Of a stretch of 64,000 bases of DNA, positions 27,383 to 38,637 are shown in pieces. The notes below the pieces were generated by a model. It was given only the letters and a program-made list of their open reading frames with translations. It ran no database searches and was not told where the DNA came from. Each line of letters starts with the position of its first letter. The first letter of the stretch is position 1. The translations under genes were made by a program, and so were the position numbers. Source of the DNA: JAPLHP01 sp963720375. Lineage in GTDB: Bacteria; Chloroflexota; Dehalococcoidia; UBA2247; RBG-13-53-26. Location: the NCBI GenBank assembly GCA_963720375.1, contig CAVRFM010000005.1, positions 62,001-126,000 of the forward strand, written 5' to 3'.

Positions 27383-28963
27383 CTATGCCAGTATCTTGTC
27401 TACCTCTTTGGCATCGATGTCGGTGACGAGAGGAATGCCGCTGATCCTCGATGCTTCCGGAGTGAGCGCTGCGATGTCGTCGCGGCTTATGTGCTGGACA
27501 CCGAACTTCCGGTTGCCGGCCATCAACTGGCGCAACCCCTGAGACAGTCGCTCGAAGTAGGTGTAGAGGCCGATAGCCGAGGTAGGAATCTTCTCATAGT
27601 CCTTGCCGTACTCCCGCTTCAGGGATTCGGCGGTGACGAAGATGGATTCCCTGGTGCCGCCAAATCGCTCGAAGTAAACGGGAAGCTGCTGGCTCTTGAT
27701 GGCCTCGCCGATAGTCTTGCCCACCATGGCCGCAGCCAGCGGGCTTCTGGCCATGCCGATAGCATTGACATACGGAGCACCCAGCGCCAAGCCCTTGAAT
27801 ATCTGGTCCTCCAGAACGAAGCCGCCGGCCAGGATGATGGGCGGCACGTACTGGCCCTTCTTGGCCAGGCGGTCGCAGTAGTCATGCGTCAGCGACCATA
27901 GCTCGACGCCGGGCACGCCCCACTCGTTCATCATCCGCCAAGGGCTCATGCCGGTGCCGCCGCCAGCGCCGTCAACGGTGAGGTAGTCAATCTTGGCCAG
28001 AGAGGAGAACTTGACCGCGCGGGCCAGGTCGGCCGGCCGGTAGGCGCCGGTCTTCAGAGAGACGTATTTGGCGCCGGCATCGCGCAACTGCTTCACCTGC
28101 TGCATGAAGCCTTCCTTGCTCACCATGCCGACGCGGGAGTGCCTCTCGAACTCGGTGAACACGCCCTTCTTGAACTCCTCCACCACGAAGGGATCCAGCG
28201 GGTCGGGCAGCACGATGTAGCCGCGCTTGCTGCAGGAGCTGCGCCTTCTCCAGGCTGTGGAGCTTGACCTCGCCGCCGATGTCTTTGGCACCCTGACCCC
28301 ACTTCAACTCAACGCCGGTGGCTTTGAGCTTCTCGATGGCATACTCCAGCACACCCAGGCGGAAGTCCTCCACGTTGGCCTGCACGACGATGCCGCCGTA
28401 TCCGTCCTTTTGCCACTGCCTTGTACAGCTTAACGCGCCTCTCCATGTCGGGCGACGTCAGAATACGTCCCTTGGTTATCTTGGAATCAACGTCCATGGC
28501 ACAGACGTTCTCACCGATGGTCAGCGGTACGCCGGACATCGCGGCAGCCGATGGCCAGACCATCCCAGTTCTGCGCGGCCACGTTGGTCGACCCCAAACC
28601 GGGGATGACGAAGGGGACACGCAACTTGATCCCCTTGTCACGCCCCAGCGATGATTCCAGGCTGACATTCGGGAAGATGGCCTTGTCGGAGTCCGCTTCT
28701 ATACCGTAGGCTCCTACCGCGGTTCCCATTATGTTGAAATGGGAGAGGTCGACAGGATAAGCCTTCTGTGACGCCGTGGTGATAATGCCAAACGGCTGCG
28801 GGTAGATGACCTCGGGTCCCCGGTAAGCGCTCTTGCCGATTTCGCACATGCCGATGCAGCCATCGACGCAGGTGACGCACATGCCGCTGATGGGACACCA
28901 GTCGCCACCCGTCCTGTTCTTGGTCAGAGTAGAAGCCGTTGCGTTATACCTTGTGAGTGTCAT
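27383..28963 (-). CDS. Glutamate synthase FMN-domain protein (frameshifted)
   Basis: Glutamate synthase alpha-subunit FMN/FeS-type (GltB2, archaeal-like) domain protein of about 525 codons, read through three single-base shifts near 28547, 28398 and 28236. The N terminus has an unusual cluster of five cysteines (CPISGMCVTCVDGCIGMC). The barrel contains AMSGVPLTIGEN, VSLKTGAYRP, and DGAGGGTGMSPWRMMNEWG (FMN/2-oxoglutarate region), but the usual CxxCxxC cluster after the barrel is missing. AAGGAGACAAAG precedes the ATG. It follows the NuoEFG-type genes as the last enzyme gene of the operon. It may link NADH to glutamate synthesis or another flavin reaction. Confidence 0.75.
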
Positions 28964-29023
28964 CTTTGTCTCCTTCCTTGTTCTCTCAAGCTATCTCCGT
29001 ATATTCTGAAGAGCTTTGTGGCT

Positions 29024-29691
29024 CTAATAGACCGAATGTCCATGTGCTCCTACGCTCTCCGAGCACCCTATGCATATCCGGCAGGTCTCGACCGGCGCCA
29101 CGTTCTGACAACCGCCGCAGAGACCGTTCACCAGGTTGTTCGCCGTGCAGGCCCGTTCGCAGACCGGGCATATCCATTCGCAGCCGCCGCAGTTCCGGCA
29201 CTCGATCGGCGTGACGCCAAAGGCTGTGGCCACCTTGCGTGACGTGCCACGGCCCACGAATCCGATGCCGCCGGACCGCATCTGCTCCTTGCAGTAGCGG
29301 ACGCAGCGCCCGCACAGGATGCAGCCTCTGTCCTTTATGGCAAAACGGATCTTGTTGATCCCCATGTTGGAGGCCATGTCCTGAAGCGTCTTTGAGGTGG
29401 GACAGGAGGCAATCAGCAACTCCACGACCACCTTGCGGGCCTTCACCACCTTCTCGGAATTCGTCAGCACCACCAGCCCCTGCTCTACCGGCATGGCGCA
29501 AGACGCCTCCAGCGAAGAGCGTCCCTTGCCCTTACTACTTCGACGAGGCAGACGCGGCACTCACCGTAGGAAGTGAGGCCCGGATAGTAGCAGAGCGTGG
29601 GGATGATGATGCCCATCTCTCTGGCCGCTTCCAGGACGCTCGTCCCCTCTACCACCCGGACCTTGTTCCCGTCAATCGTCAATTCAACCAT
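29024..29691 (-). CDS. NuoG-like iron-sulfur protein (frameshifted)
   Basis: Short NuoG-like subunit of about 222 residues. It starts with a plant-type [2Fe-2S] domain (VELTIDGNKVRVVEGTSVLEAA, then CYYPGL, GECRVC) and continues with cysteine clusters CILCGRCVRYC, CRNCGGCEWICPVC and CGGC/CRICIGC. A one-base shift near 29517 separates the two frames. The molybdopterin or catalytic part of NuoG is absent, so it is an electron-wire subunit like those of NADP-reducing and bifurcating complexes. It lies between the NuoF and glutamate-synthase-like genes. Confidence 0.78.
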
Positions 29692-29703
29692 ATCTCAACC
29701 TCT

Positions 29704-31567
29704 TCACGAGACTAGGACCGCATCGAACTTGCAGAGGTCGCGGCAGAGCCCGCATTTGATGCACTTCTCTTGGTCGATAACGTGCACTTCCTTCTTCTCG
29801 CCGTTATCGCACCCTGCGGGCATTCCTTGGCACAGACGCGGCAGCCGGTGCACTTGACGGCATCGACCGTGAAGGTGATCAGCGCCTTGCAGACGCCGGC
29901 CGGGCAGCGCTTGTCTATCGACGTGCGCCTCGTATTCGTCGCGGAAATACCTGATGGTGGAGAGAACGGGGTTGGGAGCAGTGCCACCCAGACCGCAGAG
30001 CGACGCCTCCTTGATGACCTCGCCCAGCTCCTCCAGAAGTTCGATATCTTCTTCCTTCCCCTCGCCCCTCGGTAATGTCGTTGAGGATATCCAGCATCCT
30101 GTCCAGCCCCTCACGGCACGGCACGCACTTGCCGCAGGATTCCTCGGTCAGGAATTTGACGAAGTACCGGGCCATGTCGACCATGCAGGTGTCCTCGTCC
30201 ATGACGATCATGCCGCCGGAGCCCATCATCGAGCCGGCTTCGGTCAGCTCTGTCGAAGTCCACGGGCAGGTCGAGCAGGCTCTCCGGGATGCAGCCGCCG
30301 GATGGGCCGCCGGTCTGAACCGCCTTGAACTTCTTCCCGTTAGGGATGCCGCCGCCGATGTCAAAGACGATCTCCCTCAAGGTGATGCCCATCGGCACTT
30401 CGACCAGGCCGGTATTGTTGATCTTGCCCACGAGAGAGAATATCTTGGTGCCTTTGCTGCCCTCGGTGCCGATCTCGGTGTACCAGTCGGCGCCGCGGTT
30501 GATGATCAGCGGCACGTTGGCCCAGGTCTCCACGTTATTGAGGTTGGTGGGCCGGTCCCAGAGTCCCTTGATCCGCGGTGTGAATGTACTTGGGGCGCGG
30601 CTCGCCGATCTTGCCTTCCAGCGAGGCCATGAGGGCCGTGGACTCGCCGCAGATGAAAGCGCCGCCGCCTCTGGATATCTTGATGTCAAAATCGAAACCG
30701 GAGCCGAGGATGTTCTTCCCCAGAAAGCCGTATTGCCTCGCCTGCTCCAAGCGCTATGCCCAGGTTCTTCACCGCCAGGGGATACTCATTCCGGACATAG
30801 ACATAGCCGTGGTGCGAGCCGATGGCGTAAGCGCCGATGATCATCCCTTCGATGACGCTGTGGGGGTTGCCCTCGAGGAGGCTCCGGTCCATGAAGGCGC
30901 CGGGGTCGCCTTCATCGGCGTTGCAGATGACATAACGGATGCCGTCGTAGGAAGGGGCGTTGCGCATGGCCTCCCACTTCCTGAATGTAGGGAAGCCGGC
31001 GCCGCCGCGGCCGCGCAGAGCGGACTTGCTTATCTCATCCAGCACCTCTTCCGGATGCATGTCAAAGAGGGCCTTGCACAGAGCAGAATAGCCACCCTGG
31101 GCAACGTAGTCCTCGATGTTGTTGGGATCGATGAAGCGATTGTTGTCAAAGATGAGCCTCTGTTGTTTCTTATAGAATGACACGTCATCGTCAGACAGTG
31201 CTTTGTGTCCGTTTCCTGGATCGGTATAGAGTAGCCTATCGATGACCTTGCCTTTGACAACCGTTTCTGAGACTATTCCGGATGTATCGGCCGGAGTAAC
31301 TCGCTGATAGAAAATCTTCTCAGGATATATCACTATCAATGGGCCACGCTCGCAGAAACCATGACAGCCTGTGACTTTCAATTCGACCCGCTCGCCCAGC
31401 CCCTGTTGCTTTATCTCGTTGCCCAATGCCTTGGCGACATCTTCGCACTTATATGCATGGCAGCCAGTACCGCCACATACAGAGATGTATGGCCTTTCTG
31501 GATCGTGCTGGCCCACTATTCTGTCTCGTAATTGCTCCAGTTCAGCTGGTGACTTTAGTTTCCTCAT
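29704..31567 (-). CDS. nuoF: NuoF-like NADH-binding subunit (frameshifted)
   Basis: About 621 codons read through six one-base shifts near 30748, 30578, 30252, 30075, 29922 and 29810. Order: thioredoxin-like [2Fe-2S] region (CGGTGCHAYK, TGCHGFCERGP); FMN and NADH domain (LRGRGGAGFPTFRKW, CNADEGDPGAFMDR, GGGAFICGESTAL); SLBB segment; [4Fe-4S] ESCGKCVPCREG; and a C-terminal 2[4Fe-4S] ferredoxin (CTGCRVCAKECP, CIKCGLCRDLC). This is the long HndC/HydB-type architecture, which oxidises NADH or takes part in electron bifurcation, rather than the short complex I form. Start ATG is 3 bases after nuoE. Confidence 0.82.
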
Positions 31568-31569
31568 CT

Positions 31570-32045
31570 TTACTTCCCTTCAGTGTCTTTCTTATAGTCT
31601 CTGAGGACTTTCCTAATCTTTCCAGGGCTCATTTGTCCCTCGTACTTATCATCCATGACCAAGAGAGGACCCAGGGCGCATGCCCCGAGACAGTTGACCG
31701 TCTCCAGCGTAAACTGCATGTCTTTGGTCGTCTCGCCCGGTTCGACGCCAAGACGTCTCTTTACCTCATCGAATACAGCAGGTGCACCTCTCACATGGCA
31801 GGCAGTACCGAGGCAAACGCGGACCATGTGCTCGCCGCGCGGCTTCAGGCTGAATGCCTTGAAAAAGGTGGCTACACCATAAACCTGAATTAGCGGCAGA
31901 TGGAGCCGCCTGGCCACCTGCCGGAGCACATCTTCAGGAAGATAGTGGTATTCGGCTTGTACATCCTGAAGTATGGAAATAAGGCTGTCACGGTTGCACC
32001 CATAATAATCGACTATAGTATCTACCTTCTTGAAATCGACTCCAT
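31570..32045 (-). CDS. nuoE: NuoE-like [2Fe-2S] subunit (frameshifted start)
   Basis: Thioredoxin-fold [2Fe-2S] NuoE protein of about 158 residues. Helical N-terminal part LISILQDVQAEYHYLPED, then VYGVATFF, and four cluster cysteines in CLGTACHVRG and CLGACALGP. No ATG, GTG or TTG stands in frame before the conserved part; an ATG at 32045 with AGGTGATC upstream is out of frame by one base, so a single base is missing near 32041. It precedes nuoF by 2 bases and belongs to the hisF-nuoE-nuoF-nuoG-glutamate synthase run. Confidence 0.8.
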
Positions 32046-32089
32046 TTCTTGATCACCTTTCCAAATAGTCGTTTGATGTGTATCGATTC

Positions 32090-32861
32090 TCAAAGTCTTA
32101 CCGGTATCCCCTTCTCGGCGAGATACTTCTTTGCTTGGGGAATGGTAATTTCACCAAAGTGGAAAACAGAGGCGCAGAGCACTGCGGAGGCTTTGCCGAT
32201 GATCACCGCCTCATAGAGATGCTCCAGCTTGCCGGCGCCTCCGGAAGCGGTAACGGGTAATCTTACCGCTTCGGCTACGGCCTTGGTCATTTCCAGGTCG
32301 TAGCCCTCTTTGGTCCCGTCGGCATCGTGGCTGGTCAACAGGATCTCGCCTGCTCCCAGCTTCTCCACCTTCTTGGCCCACTCGACAATGTCAAGGCCGG
32401 TTCCCTCCATGCCACCCCTTATCACCACCTCGAGCCTGGGTAGTTTGCTCCCCGGCGGATTCTTCTTGCCATCGATGGCAACCACCACCTTTTCTTTGCC
32501 GAAGGTCCGGGAGGCCTCCTTGATAAGGTCCGGATTCTTGACAGCCGCGGTATTGATGGAGACCTTATCCACCCCGAGATCAAAGAGCTTCTTCATGTCG
32601 GCGATGTCCCTGATCCCGCCGCCTACAGTGAAGGGGACGGTAGCTGCCTTGCGGACCTTCTTCACCCATTCGAGCTTGGTGGGCCTGCCTTCAACGGTAG
32701 CCGCAATGTCAAGGAAGGCCAGCTCATCAGCACCCTCGCGGCAGTAGGCTGCGGCCGCCTCCACAGGGTCACGGGCATCCCTCAGATTAACAAACTTGAT
32801 TCCTTTGACTACCCTGCCATCCTTCATAATCCAGGCAGGGTATTACCTTTACTATCTTCAC
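32090..32861 (-). CDS. hisF: Imidazole glycerol phosphate synthase-like HisF (frameshifted N terminus)
   Basis: (beta/alpha)8 HisF cyclase. The body from 32827 (DGRVVKGIKFVNLRDA) to the end (AKKYLAEKGIPVRL) is complete, with VGGGIRD, VVAIDGK (second catalytic Asp) and GAGKLEHLYEA. The first strand, with the first catalytic Asp (VIPCLD), is encoded from a GTG at 32861 but is separated by one extra base near 32828. The same extra base is in the copy at 26252-26618. A second, intact hisF lies next to hisH at 42092. No hisH adjoins this copy, so it may be dispensable or altered in role. Confidence 0.8.
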
Positions 32862-33125
32862 TTCTCTTTGCACCCTCATGATAAAGTTCGGTATAATGAC
32901 CTATAGAGTGCAGGCAAGCTTAATAGTGTCGTAGGTAACCGGTTGCCTCGTCTAGGATAGAAGAATCGGTTTTGTCAAGTCCGCAGGGCAAAGCGAAACA
33001 AACGAAAAAGATGAAAATCGGAGTCCTGGCTTTACAGGGAGATTTCAGAGAACATGTTCAGATTCTTCAGCAGTTGGGTGCAGAGGCCTCTATGGTTCGC
33101 CTTCCTGTGGAACTGGAAGGTCTCG
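32758..33125. repeat. Direct repeat copy 2: hisF-pdxT 5' region
   Basis: The native locus of the 368-bp repeat: start of hisF on the minus strand, the divergent promoter region and start of pdxT on the plus strand. The partner lies 6.5 kb away inside nrpR at 26252-26618 in the same orientation. Recombination between the two would delete or circularise the nuo-glutamate synthase operon. Confidence 0.93.
32868..32897 (+). promoter_or_regulatory. Candidate pdxT promoter
   Basis: TTGCAC, an 18-base spacer and TATAAT lie about 115 bases ahead of the pdxT ATG. The identical promoter is duplicated at about 26361-26390, pointing into the nrpR remnant on the opposite strand to nrpR. Confidence 0.5.
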
Positions 33126-33586
33126 ACAGCCTCATTATCCCTGGTGGCGAAAGCACCACCATGAGCCGACTAATGATGGACCTCCACTTGATGCAGCCAA
33201 TCAAGAATCTGGCCGAAGCGGGGTTCCCTATAATGGGAACTTGTGCTGGTATGATCCTTTTGGCGAAGACGGTGCCTGGCTTTCTGCTCCAGACCCTGGG
33301 GCTGATGGATATCACAGTGAGACGCAATGCCTTTGGAAGCCAGGTGGACAGCTTTGAGACTGATTTAGAGATGCCGGCTTTAGGCAAGCTTCCTTTTCAT
33401 GCGGTCTTCATCCGTGCCCCGATCATTGAGAAGGCAAACTCGACGGTGGAAATATTGGGCAAACTATCAAACGGTACCACCGTGGCTGCCAGACAAGGTA
33501 AGTTGATAGCCGCTGCCTTTCATCCTGAACTGACGGCTGATTTGAGATTTCACAGATACTTCCTTGATATCGTTGGTTTATATTGA
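33011..33586 (+). CDS. pdxT: Pyridoxal 5'-phosphate synthase glutaminase subunit PdxT
   Basis: Class I glutaminase of the PdxST complex, 191 residues from the ATG at 33011 (MKIGVLALQGDFREH), the usual family start; a longer frame from 32972 has no domain. Ammonia is passed to PdxS for PLP synthesis. The nucleophile lies in GTCAGMILLAK and the His-Glu pair in FHPELT; GGESTT binds glutamine. pdxS is not in this window. It is divergent from hisF. Confidence 0.93.
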   Translation: MKIGVLALQGDFREHVQILQQLGAEASMVRLPVELEGLDSLIIPGGESTTMSRLMMDLHLMQPIKNLAEAGFPIMGTCAGMILLAKTVPGFLLQTLGLMDITVRRNAFGSQVDSFETDLEMPALGKLPFHAVFIRAPIIEKANSTVEILGKLSNGTTVAARQGKLIAAAFHPELTADLRFHRYFLDIVGLY

Positions 33587-33834
33587 ATCGAGCCTCTCTT
33601 GCCGGCATTGAACATTTAATGGCTCTGATTGTAACCTGTTTTTCTTTGCTGTCGACAGCCTCCCCAGTTCCCCATTTCCTTGTTGGGGTTGGGGGATTTT
33701 GACAGCACTAATAAAACGTGGTACTTTATAGGTAAGCGGCAAGCGGTTGCCGCCGACCGCTACTAGATAGGTGAGACAAGGGGGATCATTGGCTCCGTAT
33801 CATTATAGATAGCGAGTGAAGAGACTTATAAACT

Positions 33835-35680
33835 ATGAAGACAGATGAGTTCAGAAAGATCGCGGGCGATATAAAAATCCTCGACAAGGCGGCAGAAAGA
33901 GAGATGTATAGTCATGACATCGGTGATGTACCGCCGATCATGACCAAGACGTTTTTTAAGACGTTACCCGATTTCGTCGTCCAGCCTAAAAATGTAGATG
34001 AGATAAAAAAGGTCCTGGCGTTTGCCAACGATCGGAAAATCCCCGTGGTGCCGAGAGGCGCCGCCTCGTGGGGCTTCGGCGGCGTCATCCCGACCAACGC
34101 GGGAATCGTTATCGACCTGTCCCCCTTCCGGAAGATCCTGGCGATCGACACCGCCCAAAAGACCGTTACCGTAGAAGCGGGCGCCCGTTGGAGCGATATC
34201 GACATCATGGCCAAGAAAGAGGGCTTGTGTCTGATGACATATCCCTCAAGCAAGTTTTCCACGGTGGGCGGCTGGATCTCGACCGGCGGATACGGCATCA
34301 ACAGCTTCAAGTACGGCCACTTGTCGAAACAGATCGTGTCCATGACGGTCGTCACGGGCTCCGGCGAGGTCAAGAAGCTATCCCCATCGGACCGTGATTT
34401 CAGCTACTTCGTCTCCACCGAGGGAGAGTTCGGCATCGTGGTTGAGGTAACCCTCAAGCTGCGGGATGTCCCCCAGGGTTCATACCCCCATCTCCTGTAT
34501 TTCCCGAGCGACAAGGAGGCCTTTGCATTCATCGGCCGGTTCGTAAGAGATATGAGCGCCGCGCAGCTCAACCCCAATGTCATCCGGTTTTTGGATGAAA
34601 ATCATCTGGGCGATACCAACGAGATCATGCGGGCCGGCATATTCAAGAAGAGCGCCGCCGTTCTGGTGGAGTTCGGCAGCGCCGAGGATGAAGAACATTT
34701 CGTGAGATTCATGGCCCAAGACGGCGGCATTGAAGAAGCGCCCCGCTACGTGGCGAGCTACCTCTGGAACGAGCGCCTGTTCGGCATGAAGACCAAGCGC
34801 CTGGGGCCGACCATCCTGGCCAGTGAAGTCATCATCCCGATTGCGTCGGCCGCCGCCTTTATCGAAAAGGCCAAGAAGATAGGCGGCCATTTCGGGGTGG
34901 AGATCTGCATCGACTCCTACATCATCGACGCCCACAAGGCGCTCATCATGGCCACCTTCCTGTGTGATTCCAGGAAGAAGAAATATTATCATCAACCTGC
35001 CCCTGGTCGCCATGCTCACCAAGGCCGCGGTGGGGCTGGGCGCGGAACCCTACGGGCTCGGCCTCTGGAATGCCGCCTTTATCCATGACCTGTACAGCAG
35101 CGACAAGCTGCGCGAGCTGAAGGCCTATAAAGCCAAGGTGGATCCCAACAACATCCTGAACCCGGGCAAAGTTCTTCAGCGTCGGTTCAAATGGGCTCTC
35201 CGCCTTGATCTTCCATCCGGCCGTTTTCGGCCCCGCCATGCAGCTCATGGTGCTGATGTCGCCTGTGATCGGGAAGGCGTCTCCACGGCTGTCCTGGGCA
35301 AGGATAAGAAGGTCGACAGCCTGGATTTCGAGCTCAGCATCCATGCCTGCGCCAAATGCGGGAACTGCATGGCGGTATGCCCGGCCTATCTTGTCACCAA
35401 GAACGAAGCGGTGACGGCCAAAGGCAAGATCGCCCTGGCCAAGAAACTCCTTGACGGAAAGGCAGTGACGCCGGAGGAAGCGGCCAATGCCTTCATGTGC
35501 ATGCACTGCAAGGCCTGCGAGGAGATATGCCAGACCAACCTCGAGCTGATGATGCTCTGGGACGCCCTGGAAAAAAGGATTGAAGGCCAGTTCGGCCGGC
35601 CGGAGGCTCAGATCGCGGAGTTCCTGAAAAAGGTCGATGACAGCAAGGAGTACTGGGATATGGTGGAGCGGAACAACTGA
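33835..35680 (+). CDS. GlcD-like FAD oxidase with Fe-S domain (frameshifted)
   Basis: FAD-linked oxidase (GlcD/D-lactate dehydrogenase type) fused to a GlcF-like iron-sulfur region, about 615 codons. N-terminal PP-loop FAD domain: VVPRGAASWGFGGVIPTNAG, STVGGWISTGGYGINSFKYG. The C-terminal part has CAKCGNCMAVCP and CMHCKACEEICQ. One shift lies near 34978, and a pair near 35196 and 35282 brackets a short hydrophobic stretch (ALIFHPAVFGPAMQLMVLM) readable only in the third frame. It would pass electrons from a 2-hydroxy acid or similar donor to Fe-S clusters. It starts the second glutamate synthase cluster. Confidence 0.75.
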
Positions 35681-35723
35681 ACCTCCGCATATAAATAGAA
35701 TTTAAGAAAGACGGATAAAGACT

Positions 35724-37126
35724 ATGCCAAAGAAATATCATATTCACGCCCAAGGCTACGCCCCTCGATCTGGACTATGTATTCAAATTCAAGATCGTGC
35801 GGGGGGAGAACTGCATCAATTGCGGCAAATGCACCAAAGTTTGTATCTATGAAGCGCATAAACGCCGAAAAGACGATCCGCGCAAGATGGCAGACCCGAA
35901 CACCGTGGTATGCAGGAACTGTTTCCGCTGCATCCAGGAGTGCCCGCGGGGGGCCCTGGAAAAATCCCTTGATAAGGATTTTGCCAATATCGGCGGCGCG
36001 TTCTGGAAGCCCGATATGTTGATCAGCCTCTGGAAGCAGGCCGAGGACGGGAAGGTCCCCGTTTCCGGCGCCGGTTACCGCGGACCGTTTACCGGAACGG
36101 GTTTCGACAGCATGTGGACCGACATGTCCGAGATCGTGCGCCCGACCCGGGACGGGATCCACGGACGGGAATATATCAGCACCTCCGTTGACCTGGGCCG
36201 CAAACTCAATCATCTGGCATTTGATGCCGACGGGCAGTTGACATCGAAGGTCCCGGATACCGTCGATATCCCCATCCCCATCCTCTTCGATATCCCGGCG
36301 GATAATCTGAGCTCCGAATGTCAAAGAGGCCCTGCTGAAGGCGGCCGCGGAGATCAACACCTGCGTCATCATGCCGGCGGCCGACATCACGCCCGAGTTC
36401 GAGAAATATAGCGACAACATCATCCCCTGCCTTGCGCCCGCGGAAATCGACACGCATAAGGCCGTACTCAAAAAGGCGCGCCTGGTGGCCATCGAATACA
36501 GCGATGCTGTGCTGAAGGATTTCCCGGGCCTGAAGGCAAAAATCAAAAAGCTCGGCCATGCCCTTACCATCATACGCATCCCGGCCGTGAAGGACGTGGA
36601 AGACATCGTTGCCAAGCTGGCGCACAGCGGCGCGGAGATCATCCACATCGTGGCCGATTACCGCGGCCAGGAGATCAACGGATCGGCGGGATCGGATCGG
36701 CGTCTCCTCAAGGACATTATCCGGGCCGTCCACCTGAGGCTGGTGGAAGACCGGATCCGCGATGAGATCACCCTTATCGCCTCGGGCGGTATCGCCATGG
36801 CGGAGCACGTGCCCAAGGCCATGCTCTGCGGCGCCGACCTGACGGCCATAGACATACCGCTCATGATTGCCCTGGGCGCCAGGCTCTATGAAGAGCCGGA
36901 GAAATTGCTGATTTTCCCGGAAGGGCTCGGTAAAATTCCGCTCCCAATCGTCACCCAGCGGATCGTTAACCTCATGGGGGCCTGGCATTCGCAGATCCTG
37001 GAGATGATGGGCGCCATGGGTATTCGCGAGGCCCGTCGTCTGCGGGGAGAAAGCGGCCGGGCCATATTCTTTGAAGAAATAGACAAAGACACCTTTGGAA
37101 AAATATTTAAAAAAGAGAAGCGGTGA
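35724..37126 (+). CDS. Ferredoxin-glutamate synthase FMN-domain paralog, degenerate (frameshifted)
   Basis: About 467 codons. A ferredoxin-type N terminus (CINCGKCTKVC, CRNCFRCIQECP) is followed by a GltB2-like barrel. Two one-base shifts occur near 35749 and 36317. Compared with the next gene, the barrel lacks the DGGYGGTGAAP loop (it reads VADYRGQEINGSAG) and the CVRCGNC cluster after the barrel, keeping only LIASGGIAMAEHVPKAMLCGADL. It is therefore probably a non-catalytic partner or scaffold for the adjacent paralog. The TGA is four bases before the next ATG. Confidence 0.7.
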
Positions 37127-37130
37127 GCAT

Positions 37131-38637
37131 ATGAAACCATCAACCGTAAAAATCAAAAAGATGCCTTCCAGGTTCAAGCATCAGGTGCCGAAATACAAGG
37201 TCACCCGGTCCGATGCCTGCATCAACTGCGGTACGTGCGCCAAGACATGCCCTTACGGCGTGCATGAAAGGGTCGAGGGGCACAACAAGGTCAAGCCGCC
37301 CATCGACTACAAATGCATCGGCTTCGAATGCCAGGACAAGGATTTCTACTGCGTCGCCAAATGCCCGCGCAAGGCCTTGAGCCTGTCGTTGAACCCCATG
37401 TATGAGACGCTGGGCGACTTCCGCTGGACCGCGGACATGATCACCGGGACCTGGATCATGGCCGAGACCGGCTATCCGCCGCAGCGCACCGACCTCGAAT
37501 ACAACGTGGGCAATTCCGGCGGCGGCTTCGACAAGCTGCGGTTCAAGTTCCCCGCCCATCCACCCCAGGTGGATAAGTCCGAGATCTCCACCGCCATCCC
37601 GCTGAACCGCAGAAACGACGGGCGGGCGAATGTCGTCATTTCCACCCCCGTTTACGGCGGCGGCATGTCCTTCGGATCGGTGAGCCTGCCCACCATGATT
37701 TCCAAGGCGCGCAATGCGACCATATGGAATACCTTTACCTGCACCGGCGAGGGCGGCTACCCCGAGATGCTCCAGCCGTATGATGACCACGTGATCACCC
37801 AGATCGCCACCGGCCTGTTCGGGGTGCGCGAGGAGACCATCCAGCGCGTAAAGATCATCGAGTTCAAATATGCCCAGGGCGCCAAGCCCGGCCTCGGCGG
37901 ACACCTTCTCGGTGAAAAAAATACGGAAAGCGTGGCCAAAATGCGCGAGGCCGTCAAGGGTTACCTCGCTGTTTTCCCCCTTCCCGTTCCACTCGGTGTA
38001 TTCCATTGAAGATCACAAGAAGCACATCGACTGGGTCAAGGAGATGAACCCCAACGCCCTGGTATCCGTCAAGGTTTCAACCCCCAACGACGTGGACATG
38101 GTCGCCGTGGGCTCGTACTATGCCGGCGCGCATATCATCCATATCGACGGCGGCTACGGCGGCACCGGGGCGGCGCCCGATATCGCCAAGAAGAACATCG
38201 CCATGCCCATCGAGTATGCCATCACCAAGGTCCATAACTTCCTGAAGGACGAGGGCGCCCGCGATGCCATGACGCTCATCGCCTCCGGCGGCATCCGGAC
38301 CGCCCATGACCTGGCCAAGGCCATCTGCCTGGGCGCCGATGGGGCAGTTATCGGCACGGCGGAGTTGGTCTCGCTGGAATGCGTCCGCTGCGGCAACTGT
38401 GAATCGGGACGCGGCTGCGCCCGGGGCATCGCCACAACGGACTCCGAGCTGGCCGACCTGTTTGACGAGGATTGGGCGACACAGCGCCTGGTCAATATGT
38501 ACCATGCCTGGAATGTCCAGCTGGTCGAGATCCTCCAGAGGTTCGGCATGCGTAGCGTCAAGGAACTCGTCGGACGGACGGACCTGCTGGAGCATATAGA
38601 TTACAGTCATGAAACGGAGTTTGCTCATAATGGATAA
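37131..38637 (+). CDS. Ferredoxin-glutamate synthase FMN domain, catalytic type (frameshifted)
   Basis: About 502 codons with one shift near 37965. N-terminal ferredoxin-type motifs CINCGTCAKTCP and CVAKCP precede a complete GltB2 barrel: GMSFGSVSLP, GEGGYPEM, AKPGLGGHL, DGGYGGTGAAP, LIASGGIRTAHDLAKAI, GTAELVSLECVRCGNC and GCARGIATT. These are the FMN, 2-oxoglutarate and [3Fe-4S]-type features of glutamate synthase, so this is the likely site of glutamate formation from 2-oxoglutarate and ammonia. The ATG at 37131 is four bases after the preceding stop. The stop lies inside the start of the next gene. Confidence 0.8.
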
